A stretch of 16,112 nt of DNA from the NCBI GenBank assembly GCA_031275915.1, contig JAISOC010000026.1, positions 1 through 16,112 of the forward strand, in the 5' to 3' direction. Source of the DNA: Holosporales bacterium (lineage in GTDB: Bacteria > Pseudomonadota > Alphaproteobacteria > RUG11792). Below are positions 1 to 5,428 of this stretch, in pieces (position 1 is the stretch's first letter; each line of letters starts with the position of its first letter). Under the pieces are notes generated by a model. The model searched no databases, was not told the DNA's origin, and worked only from the letters and a program-made list of their open reading frames with translations. A program made the translations under genes and the position numbers.

Positions 1-14
1 CCCCCCCCCCCCCC
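1..14. repeat. Homopolymer of 14 C (poly-G on the minus strand)
   Basis: Fourteen consecutive C at the extreme left edge are striking in DNA this AT-rich. No other G or C run in the window is as long; the next longest is about 7, in ruvB. On the minus strand the run lies inside the start of a signal-peptide ORF. It could be a real slippage tract or a poly-G read artefact at a contig end. Confidence 0.85.
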
Positions 15-50
15 TAATACTATAACAATACTTAATAGTAACTTCTTCAT
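1..50 (-). CDS. Start of an exported protein gene with a poly-G tract, cut by the window edge
   Basis: Only the first codons are visible. The ATG lies at 50-48 and is preceded by GGAGG with a 5-base spacer, one of the best ribosome sites in the window. The first 12 residues read MKKLLLSIVIVL, which is the charged start and hydrophobic core of a signal peptide. The next 14 bases to the window edge are all G, beginning exactly on a codon boundary, so they would add glycines in this frame. What is known: G tracts near the 5' end of surface-protein genes are classic slippage sites for phase variation. What I infer: this is a phase-variable exported or lipoprotein gene. The alternative is that the C/G run is a sequencing or contig-end artefact behind a real signal-peptide start. 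The gene diverges from the exported-protein gene at 290. Confidence 0.6.
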   Translation of the reverse strand, partial: MKKLLLSIVIVLGGGG

Positions 51-180
51 TGTTTCCTCCCCTTTTTACAAAAGAATAATCCTCTATATATTCTATATTA
101 ATACTACTCTTTTCTTAGAAGTATGTTAAGAGATTTTGTTTATTATTGGGTGGTAGTATGTTATCACAAGCGGAGTTTAT

Positions 181-200
181 AGAAGTTGGCCAAAACTTCT
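181..200. promoter_or_regulatory. Inverted repeat, operator-like
   Basis: Arms AGAAGTT (181-187) and AACTTCT (194-200) are perfectly complementary around GGCCAA, and TTGGCCAA (186-193) inside is itself palindromic. The repeat sits directly before the extended -10-like TGGTATAAC at 201-209, in the region shared by the divergent genes starting at 50 (minus) and 290 (plus). A role as a repressor site is inferred. Confidence 0.4.
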
Positions 201-209
201 TGGTATAAC
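201..209 (+). promoter_or_regulatory. Extended -10-like element, rightward
   Basis: TGG followed by TATAAC matches an extended -10 (TGn-TATAAT with one mismatch). There is no good -35 at 17 bases. It would give a leader of about 75 bases before the ATG at 290. The nearby GAAGTTGGCCAA and GGTATAA resemble the duplicated promoter-like units upstream of tgt (6621-6681 and 6720-6779, read on the minus strand). Confidence 0.35.
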
Positions 210-217
210 AAAATTTC

Positions 218-235
218 GTTAAATTAGTATTTAAC
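218..235. promoter_or_regulatory. Inverted repeat, operator-like
   Basis: GTTAAAT (218-224) and ATTTAAC (229-235) form a perfect inverted repeat with a 4-base spacer, just downstream of the -10-like element at 201-209. It resembles a dimeric regulator site. It is not a canonical CtrA site: TTAA and TTAAC are 8 bases apart here rather than 7. Confidence 0.4.
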
Positions 236-289
236 GCAATTAAAGAAAGTGATAGGATTGTCCCAAAGAAGTTTTCCAAATTATCTGTC

Positions 290-595
290 ATGAAAAGCAT
301 TACAAAAGTGATATTTTTCGTTGTGCTGAAATTGTGTGTTATAATTATGGTTGGCAACTGCTTCGCTCAGGTGTCGAGTTATAATGCATTTAGTTTCAGT
401 TTGCTCCCTCATACAGATCCACAATCTCTGTCTATCAACATACAGAAGAAAGAAGAGGATAAATGTAAGAAAAATGTGAGCATGAAGTCCATTTCAACTT
501 TGGGGAAAGACCAATCAACTGATGAGCTTGAGTGGGGGGAATACACTGATACAGATCAAGATGAAAAGTCTAGCGATAGTGGTAATTCAAATTAG
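290..595 (+). CDS. Small exported protein with acidic tail, function unknown
   Basis: This encodes 101 residues. The N-terminus has lysines at 2 and 6, a hydrophobic stretch from about 7 to 22, and a likely signal-peptidase site after Ala26 (NCFA before Q). The mature part is about 75 residues: a Ser/Lys-rich middle, then a strongly acidic Ser/Asp/Glu tail from about residue 76 with no cysteine. I recognise no family. No good ribosome site precedes the ATG, but the signal peptide fixes the start. It lies 66 bases upstream of the next gene on the same strand and diverges from the poly-G exported gene at the left edge, so the two may share control through the inverted repeats at 181-235. A surface or host-directed role is inferred from export alone. 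Confidence 0.65.
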   Translation: MKSITKVIFFVVLKLCVIIMVGNCFAQVSSYNAFSFSLLPHTDPQSLSINIQKKEEDKCKKNVSMKSISTLGKDQSTDELEWGEYTDTDQDEKSSDSGNSN

Positions 596-661
596 CTAAT
601 CCTACTTCTCATAAAATTCACAATTAAATTTTTTAATATTTATAAATAAGGAGAAATTACA

Positions 662-1081
662 ATGAATAACAAACAATATATTCTGAAGATAGAAAATAGT
701 AAAAATCAAATTCTTTTGAGTTCTATAAGGGCTTCGGAAGAGTTGTCTACTCTTGATGATTTCAAAATCATAAGGAGTATAAATGATGAGCCGATAAATG
801 TTGGTCAATCAACAAAAACAAAATATAAACTCATTGTCAAAACAAAGGATTCTCCAGATGTTTCTATAGCAACTATCGGAGAACTCTTTAAAATATATTC
901 GACAGTTCGGCTTAAATGTCACAAAAACTCACAAAATCAATTTCAAAAAGTGCAGGAATCCTTGGAAAATGTTGGAGATTATGTGACATTTAGGCCAGTG
1001 TTTAGTATGTATTTAACAGACTGCAAAATAGCAAATAATGACAAAGAATCTGGATGGACACTGAAGTTTGAGGAGGGATAG
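662..1081 (+). CDS. Hypothetical cytoplasmic protein, 139 aa
   Basis: This is probably a real gene: the start has a strong ribosome site (AAGGAG at 648-653, 8 bases before the ATG) and the frame is open for 139 codons. There is no signal peptide or membrane segment. The second half alternates short hydrophobic and polar stretches (YKLIVKTK, then DYVTFRPVFSMYLTDC, then GWTLKFEE), which suggests a beta-rich fold. It contains two cysteines. I do not recognise the family and assign no function. It follows the small exported-protein gene by 66 bases and may be co-transcribed with it. A copy of the dispersed repeat (1086-1126) begins five bases after its stop. Confidence 0.7.
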   Translation: MNNKQYILKIENSKNQILLSSIRASEELSTLDDFKIIRSINDEPINVGQSTKTKYKLIVKTKDSPDVSIATIGELFKIYSTVRLKCHKNSQNQFQKVQESLENVGDYVTFRPVFSMYLTDCKIANNDKESGWTLKFEEG

Positions 1082-1085
1082 AGGT

Positions 1086-1126
1086 CAGAAGTAGCATTAG
1101 CGAATGAAGTGAGCAAGAGTACACTC
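1086..1126 (-). repeat. Dispersed intergenic repeat, copy A
   Basis: The reverse complement of this 41-base stretch matches 6872-6913 at nearly every position (both begin GAGTGTAC, share CTTGCTCACT and TTCGCTAA, and end GCTACTTCTG). The differences are two single substitutions and a 3-4 base central change. The two copies are inverted relative to each other and nearly 6 kb apart, both directly downstream of a gene or in an intergenic spacer. Confidence 0.7.
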
Positions 1127-1152
1127 ATACAGTATTTTTTGTGGGATTTTTA

Positions 1153-1182
1153 TTGAACGCTGCATTCTCATTATGCTATAAA
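1153..1182 (+). promoter_or_regulatory. Probable sigma-70 promoter of tRNA-Asn
   Basis: TTGAAC (1153-1158) and TATAAA (1177-1182) are separated by 18 bases and match the -35 and -10 consensus well. Transcription would start near 1190, a few bases before the tRNA 5' end at 1194. Confidence 0.6.
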
Positions 1183-1193
1183 AACCAGAGTGT

Positions 1194-1269
1194 TCCTCGG
1201 TAGCTCAGCAGGTAGAGCAAGTGGCTGTTAACCACTGGGTCGGCGGTTCGAGTCCGTCCCGAGGAGCCA
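1194..1269 (+). tRNA. tRNA-Asn (anticodon GTT)
   Basis: The cloverleaf is complete. The acceptor stem pairs TCCTCGG (1194-1200) with CCGAGGA (1259-1265), followed by discriminator G and an encoded CCA (1267-1269). The anticodon stem AGTGG/CCACT encloses CTGTTAA with GTT at 1227-1229. The T arm has GGCGG/CCGTC around TTCGAGT with one G-T pair. The molecule is 76 bases long. GTT is a GUN anticodon and so a queuosine substrate of the tgt product at 5429-6598, and an ANN-decoding tRNA for t6A37 (tsaB at 9733-10275). gap begins 45 bases downstream. Confidence 0.98.
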
Positions 1270-1314
1270 AATTTTCAGAGCACGGAGTTGTTAAAGTACG
1301 GAGTTATAAGAGCA

Positions 1315-2328
1315 ATGTTGAAAATAGGAATCAATGGATTTGGGAGAATTGGGAGGATGATCTCCAGGGCATACTTTGAAAACTTGAGAGATTATGAGGA
1401 CATACAGATTGTTTGCATAAATGATATAGCTGATAAGTCCACTAATATATATATGCTAAAGTATGATTCTGTTCACGGGAGAGCTCAATTTGAGATATCT
1501 GAGACTCATTCTGGATTTAGGGTAGGTTCACACGATCTCAAAATGGTAATTGAGCCAGATCCAGAAAAAATAGATTGGAAATCTCAGGGGGTTGATGTTG
1601 TCTTAGAGTGCTCCGGCAGATTTACAAAAAAAACTGATGCAGAAAGACATATAAAGGGGGGAGCAGACAGGGTTATAGTCTCAGCTCCATCCTCAGATGC
1701 AGACATAACAGTTGTCTATGGAATTAATCATAAAGATATAGGAGATTCTCACAGAGTTATTTCAAATGGGTCGTGCACAACAAATTGCATAGCTCCTGTT
1801 GTATATCTACTTGATAAGGCCTATGGGATAGATGTTGGGTACATGACAACGGTTCATGCATATACAGGAGATCAGAGGTTGGTGGATACGGCTCACAAGG
1901 ATTTAAGAAGAGCAAGGGCAGCCTGTTTATCTATGATCCCCACCTCGACAGGAGCAGCAAAAGCTGTGGGACTGATTCTTCCTCATTTGAAGGGTAAGCT
2001 CGATGGGTGTTCAATCAGAGTTCCCACATCTAATGTTTCATTGGTAGATTTCAAATGTACCTTAAAAAATCCAGCAACTGAAGAAAAGATCAATGAACTC
2101 ATGAGAGATAACTCTCTTGGAGAGATGAAGGGGGTTCTTGGATATAATGATGAGCCTCTTGTATCTGTTGATTTCAATCACTTGAGATACAGTTCTGTTT
2201 TCGATGCTACTGGTACTAAGGTTCTGAATGATGGAAGATTTTGTAGGATCATGACGTGGTATGATAACGAATTTGGATTCTCAAATAGGATGCTCGATCT
2301 ATGCCAATACATAGCCACAAATGGGTAG
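1315..2328 (+). CDS. gap: Glyceraldehyde-3-phosphate dehydrogenase
   Basis: This cytosolic enzyme interconverts glyceraldehyde-3-phosphate and 1,3-bisphosphoglycerate using NAD(P). The start at the ATG gives 337 residues, the family norm, beginning just before the Rossmann motif GINGFGRIGR. A TTG at 1288 would add nine residues and is less likely. GGAG at 1300-1303 is the probable ribosome site. Visible motifs are SNGSCTTNC with the catalytic cysteine, TTVHAYTGDQ with the catalytic histidine, PTSTGAAKAVG, and WYDNEFGFSNR near the end. VDTAHKDLRRAR replaces the DGPSHKDWRGGR type of glycolytic GapA, as is common in alphaproteobacterial and GapB-like enzymes, so cofactor preference should not be assumed. 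In host-associated relatives the enzyme often serves gluconeogenesis. No pgk follows; the sirtuin-like gene overlaps its 3' end. Confidence 0.97.
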   Translation: MLKIGINGFGRIGRMISRAYFENLRDYEDIQIVCINDIADKSTNIYMLKYDSVHGRAQFEISETHSGFRVGSHDLKMVIEPDPEKIDWKSQGVDVVLECSGRFTKKTDAERHIKGGADRVIVSAPSSDADITVVYGINHKDIGDSHRVISNGSCTTNCIAPVVYLLDKAYGIDVGYMTTVHAYTGDQRLVDTAHKDLRRARAACLSMIPTSTGAAKAVGLILPHLKGKLDGCSIRVPTSNVSLVDFKCTLKNPATEEKINELMRDNSLGEMKGVLGYNDEPLVSVDFNHLRYSSVFDATGTKVLNDGRFCRIMTWYDNEFGFSNRMLDLCQYIATNG

Positions 2329-3107
2329 TATTTATAGAACTTCTGTTGATATGCAATGTTTTTTGCGGATGCTCTCTTAAAAAATCCTACGAATTTAGAT
2401 CGCAGATGATTTTTGTATCTAAGAGCAAGGAAGCTGTTTGTTTTGATTATAGTAAGGGCAAAACTGAGATGACTATTCTCAGAGCCTCTGATGAAGAAGG
2501 GACTGATCCGAAGCCTCTCATTTTGAAAAATCAAATTCCAATTAAAATCAAAACAATTAGGAACCTGGCAGACATAATTCAAAGTAAAAGAGTCATATTC
2601 TACACTGGAGCTGGAATATCTTCTGGGGCAGTTCCAACTATGAATGAACTTTTAAAAAGTCTTGGTGACAAAAATAGATTGATTATAAATGTTCGAAAAA
2701 ATCCGAGAAAGTATATAAAAATCTTTGATGATTTCTTCAAAAAATGTGAGGAAGCAGAGCCTACAAAAGCTCACTTGGCTCTTCACAGTATTATCTCAAA
2801 AACTGGAGCCTTATTGATCACTGAAAACGTTGATTTGTTGCACCAGAAGTCAGGGGATAATCCTGTAACACGAGATGATTTTTCAAGGGTGTGTAAGGAG
2901 GAGCTCAGCAGAGCAGACTATGTGATAGCTATAGGTCTTGCATCTGATGAAAGCGGGCTCCTCAATTTGTATAAGAAACTTAAGCCAGATGGGAGGATAA
3001 TAGCAATAAATATAGGGGAACGTCTTGAGTACCTTTCAAGTGAGGATTACTTGCTACTAAAAGACGTCCAAATCGCTCTTCCTGAGTTGTCTAAGATATA
3101 TGACTGA
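2301..3107 (+). CDS. Degenerate sirtuin-like (Sir2 fold) protein
   Basis: The 268-residue product keeps several Sir2 landmarks from about residue 95: FYTGAGISSGAVPTM (compare GAGISxxSGIPDFR), AHLAL, TENVDLLHQKSG (compare TQNIDxLHxxAG), YVIAIGLASDES (compare GTSLxV) and IIAINIGE. It lacks the catalytic HG motif, all four zinc-binding cysteines and the zinc module, and the arginine of PDFR. NAD-dependent deacylation is therefore doubtful; nucleotide binding may survive. The first 90 residues are outside the fold. From the ATG at 2301 they include a hydrophobic stretch at 8-24 ending in cysteines, which could be a poor signal or lipoprotein peptide, although Glu13 interrupts it. Downstream starts at 2406 or 2469 would remove it. 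The gene overlaps gap by 28 bases, so it is probably co-transcribed, and it converges with the histidine-rich gene 14 bases away. Confidence 0.65.
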   Translation: MPIHSHKWVVFIELLLICNVFCGCSLKKSYEFRSQMIFVSKSKEAVCFDYSKGKTEMTILRASDEEGTDPKPLILKNQIPIKIKTIRNLADIIQSKRVIFYTGAGISSGAVPTMNELLKSLGDKNRLIINVRKNPRKYIKIFDDFFKKCEEAEPTKAHLALHSIISKTGALLITENVDLLHQKSGDNPVTRDDFSRVCKEELSRADYVIAIGLASDESGLLNLYKKLKPDGRIIAINIGERLEYLSSEDYLLLKDVQIALPELSKIYD

Positions 3108-3121
3108 TTTATCCAAGAACA

Positions 3122-3667
3122 TTATGATCTCATGTACAATCTGTGAAGGTGGAATAGCACAGGGAAGTGGTGTAGTCCATGGGATGGATGATGATGTAGT
3201 CTATGGAATGGAGGATGTGGTCTATGGAATGGATGGTGTAGTCTATGGGATGGAGGATGTGGTCTATGGAATGGATGGTGTAGTCCATGGGATGGATGAT
3301 GTAGTCTATGGAAGTGGTGCTGTCTAGGGGAGTGGCGCAGTCCTGGGAATGGAGGATGTATCCCATGGAAGTGGTGATGCGGTCCATGGAGGTGATTATA
3401 TAGGTGATGACAAAATCTTTGCATCCTTTCTTGTTTTTGATGACCCTGTATATGGAATATGCTCTTACTCTGGGGAAGACATATTTTCCTGTGATGTATT
3501 ATCATACTTCTTGGTTTGTTTTGCATACTCCTCAGGAAAGGTCTGTTTGCAGTGTGTGATCCGTAGTGGAATGACAATCTATATTTATTTCCGTAAACCC
3601 CTGCATGTTGCAATAGGCCACAAACACAAGAAACTACCATCGCAATGTTTAAAAGCTTTATTTTCAT
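3122..3667 (-). CDS. Exported histidine-rich heptad-repeat protein
   Basis: This is a 181-residue protein of no family I recognise. A convincing signal peptide (MKIKLLNIAMVVSCVCGLL) has a likely cleavage near VYG at 24-26. Residues 27-86 form a basic, non-repetitive domain. From 87 to the end about 34 of 95 residues are His, mostly in heptads of the HHPFHRP, HPPSHRL and HHPSHGL types, with Pro, Phe and Arg. The start has a purine-rich ribosome site (AGAAAGAAG), and a near-perfect promoter lies at 3699-3726. Family knowledge: His-rich exported proteins usually bind Zn, Ni, Cu or haem. Metal binding or a host-facing repeat protein is inferred. The plus strand of the same region is also largely open but interrupted by a TAG at 3325 and has no signal peptide, so I take the minus strand as coding. 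It is the last gene of the long leftward set. Confidence 0.8.
   Translation of the reverse strand: MKIKLLNIAMVVSCVCGLLQHAGVYGNKYRLSFHYGSHTANRPFLRSMQNKPRSMIIHHRKICLPQSKSIFHIQGHQKQERMQRFCHHLYNHLHGPHHHFHGIHPPFPGLRHSPRQHHFHRLHHPSHGLHHPFHRPHPPSHRLHHPFHRPHPPFHRLHHHPSHGLHHFPVLFHLHRLYMRS
3172..3396. repeat. Tandem 21-bp repeats (about 11 units) inside the histidine-rich gene
   Basis: Units beginning GTAGTC, GTGGTC or similar start at 3172, 3196, 3217, 3238, 3259, 3280, 3301, 3319, 3337, 3358 and 3379. Most are 21 bp; those at 3301 and 3319 are 18 bp, and 3 extra bases follow the first. The 42-bp pairs 3196-3237 and 3238-3279 differ by a single base, which shows a recent higher-order duplication. All length changes are multiples of three, so the heptapeptide frame is kept. 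Confidence 0.92.
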
Positions 3668-3698
3668 AATACTTCTTTCTGTTTAAGGATATGTTTGA

Positions 3699-3726
3699 AT
3701 TATATGGCAATACTTTGTTCTGTCAA
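3699..3726 (-). promoter_or_regulatory. Near-consensus sigma-70 promoter of the histidine-rich gene
   Basis: Read on the minus strand, a perfect TTGACA (3726-3721) is followed 16 bases later by a perfect TATAAT (3704-3699). Transcription would begin near 3692, giving a short leader of about 25 bases to the ATG at 3667. This is the best promoter match I see in the window and implies strong or constitutive expression, separate from the upstream HlyD gene. Confidence 0.8.
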
Positions 3727-3784
3727 GTTAATTTTTTTAAGGTTGTATAAGTTTAAGTACTTTGAGATAATGGACAGTGTATAT

Positions 3785-4621
3785 TTATTTTTTATTTTGC
3801 GATAGATGTACAGAAACTGACATTCCATGTTTAAGTTCCTTCTCTCTCTCAATGTCGTCCACTATTACTCTTATTCTATAGACCAGGCTAGTTCTAAGTT
3901 CCTCAGTCTCTATATTTTTTGGGGTGAATTCAGATTCTGAGGATATAAATGCAATGTGCCCATTGAAGCTTTTACTTTTTGTTGAATCTGATTCTATAAT
4001 TACTTTATCTCCTAGTTTTATGTGTTGCAAGATCTCTGCATTCGCATATATTTTTATTCTTTTTTGAGTATCTGGCATAATTGAGAAGGCAGGTGAACTT
4101 ACATTTATCATTTCTCCATTCTCTATATTTCTTGTTATAACTGTTCCCTGTATTGGAGATTTGATAACTGCATCTTTTTTTGAGATAATTGCGAGATTAT
4201 ATTTAGCCATAGCTCCTTCTTTTTTTGCTTGTGCAACCTCATATTTTCCCTTTATATCATCGTATATTTTTTCAGAAATACTATGTTTTTTATACAATTC
4301 TTTGTTTCTATTAAAGTCTTTAGTACAATTACCAAAATTTATAGAGGCCTCTGTGAGTTCTGCAAGGGCCAATTGTACTTGAGCATCAAGGATATCTGTA
4401 TCTAGAATGGCCAGTGTCTGGTCTTTATTTACTTTATCTCCTTCTTCAACCAATACCTCCTTGATTCTTCCCTGTATTCTGGAGGAGACTTTTACATCCT
4501 GTATTTCAACATTTCCATTTAGAACTATTTCTGTTTCACTTGAAAAGAACTGTTTATACACTACTATTAATACAGCTATAACTCCTATAAATCCTATTAA
4601 GATCTTTAAAAATTTATTCAT
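3785..4621 (-). CDS. HlyD-family periplasmic adaptor (membrane fusion protein)
   Basis: This 278-residue protein is anchored in the inner membrane by one N-terminal segment (about residues 5-25), with the rest in the periplasm. The first half of a lipoyl-like domain is at about 36-78 (VSSRIQGRIKEVLVEEGDKV). A coiled-coil hairpin occupies about 80-150, the second lipoyl half about 152-188 (VIKSPIQGTVITRNIENGE), and a beta-barrel region follows. Such adaptors join an inner-membrane ABC or MFS pump to an outer-membrane channel for efflux or type I secretion. No pump or channel gene is adjacent, so its partner is unknown. The ATG at 4621 has AAGG 8 bases upstream; a TTG one codon earlier is possible. 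The start overlaps the cvpA end by 8 bases, which indicates translational coupling. Confidence 0.9.
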   Translation of the reverse strand: MNKFLKILIGFIGVIAVLIVVYKQFFSSETEIVLNGNVEIQDVKVSSRIQGRIKEVLVEEGDKVNKDQTLAILDTDILDAQVQLALAELTEASINFGNCTKDFNRNKELYKKHSISEKIYDDIKGKYEVAQAKKEGAMAKYNLAIISKKDAVIKSPIQGTVITRNIENGEMINVSSPAFSIMPDTQKRIKIYANAEILQHIKLGDKVIIESDSTKSKSFNGHIAFISSESEFTPKNIETEELRTSLVYRIRVIVDDIEREKELKHGMSVSVHLSQNKK

Positions 4622-5408
4622 CAACGGTACCTTGGTCTAACACCCTACTCATATCTAGTTTTTCCTTACTGGTCTTAGAGGATACTATAGTTTGTTTATC
4701 ATTGCTTGTATTTTCTTTTGGTTTTAGGGTGGCCAACTTTTCAGCCTCAATTTGAGAGTCGCTGTTATTATTTGTGCTTGGAGTTGCCTCAACCTTTGCT
4801 ATCTCATCTTTAATCTCAGAGATTCCAAGATCTGTTTGTGTTGATATATCATCTACTATAAACTTCAAGAGATTCTCTTTATTAATACTGCTCATATGAG
4901 AGACTAATGATTTTTGTATAGACTCTGGAAGCATAAGTATTACCAGATTAGCTATCTTTATGATATGTGGTCTAAATTTAGAATCATTTATCCAATCTGG
5001 AGTTTTATCAGAGATAAGCCATTGTCCTACCATCATATCTATGATGGCTACTATTATGATTCCCCTGAGAATACCAAAGACTCCCCCTAAGAACCTGTCT
5101 ACTCCACTAAGTACGCTTTGTTTAATGAAGTTTGAACATATATAATTAAGGATACTAAGGAGGGTTAAAAACAATACAAAGAGTACACATGCAGAGACGA
5201 AATCTGCTATAAGTCCGTGTTCTATATTTGCTCTTGCTATATTTTTTGCGTATGGGAAGGCGAGGATTGTGAGAGCTACACTTCCCACCCAAGATATAAG
5301 GGACAGGATTTCTTTAGTCACTCCCCTAAAGAATCCAAACAGGACTGATATAAAGATGGCTATTAATATAAAGGTATCTACGGACAAGAGACCATCATTA
5401 ATGTTCAT
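4614..5408 (-). CDS. cvpA: CvpA family inner-membrane protein
   Basis: The 264-residue protein has four predicted membrane segments in the first 165 residues and the CvpA family pattern: an early FGFFRGVTKEILSLISW motif, then GVDRFLGGVFGILRG, which closely matches the family's D-x-x-LG-x-x-FG-x-x-RG signature. The C-terminal 80 residues are hydrophilic, Lys/Glu/Ser/Thr-rich and probably disordered. In Escherichia coli CvpA is linked to colicin V production; across bacteria it affects envelope integrity and bile or deoxycholate resistance, by a mechanism not settled. It sits 20 bases after tgt and overlaps the HlyD adaptor, so the three are probably one transcript and the pair may serve the envelope together. 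The ribosome site is weak. Confidence 0.9.
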   Translation of the reverse strand: MNINDGLLSVDTFILIAIFISVLFGFFRGVTKEILSLISWVGSVALTILAFPYAKNIARANIEHGLIADFVSACVLFVLFLTLLSILNYICSNFIKQSVLSGVDRFLGGVFGILRGIIIVAIIDMMVGQWLISDKTPDWINDSKFRPHIIKIANLVILMLPESIQKSLVSHMSSINKENLLKFIVDDISTQTDLGISEIKDEIAKVEATPSTNNNSDSQIEAEKLATLKPKENTSNDKQTIVSSKTSKEKLDMSRVLDQGTVDE

Positions 5409-5428
5409 TTTTTAAGTTTTTGAATTGT

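Noticed and set aside
158..169. DnaA box candidates: the same 12-mer ATGTTATCACAA here and at 9156-9167
   Set aside because: TTATCACAA lacks one base of the TTATCCACA consensus, and the two copies are 9 kb apart and not clustered. It is not enough to call an origin.
218..235. CtrA binding site
   Set aside because: TTAA and TTAAC are separated by 8 bases rather than the required 7. A generic inverted repeat is the safer reading.
115..357. 80-codon minus-strand frame over the left intergenic region
   Set aside because: It covers the inverted repeats and the signal-peptide start of the gene at 290 and has no ribosome site or recognisable content.
617..646. Promoter before the gene at 662 (TTCACA and TATAAA, 18 bases apart)
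   Set aside because: A start near 653 would fall on the ribosome site, leaving it out of the transcript. Read-through from the gene at 290 is more likely.
2178..2582. 134-codon minus-strand frame across the gap end and the sirtuin-like start
   Set aside because: It is antisense to gap, whose reading is certain, and encodes nothing recognisable.
3172..3396. Possible CRISPR-like array
   Set aside because: Units are contiguous 21-bp tandem repeats with no unique spacers, and they encode a peptide heptad.
3100..3669. Plus-strand frame across the tandem repeats, with repeats of the DVVYGM type
   Set aside because: It is interrupted by TAG at 3325-3327 and has no signal peptide or ribosome site. 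The minus-strand frame is unbroken, has a signal peptide and a consensus promoter. The openness follows from the 21-bp periodicity.
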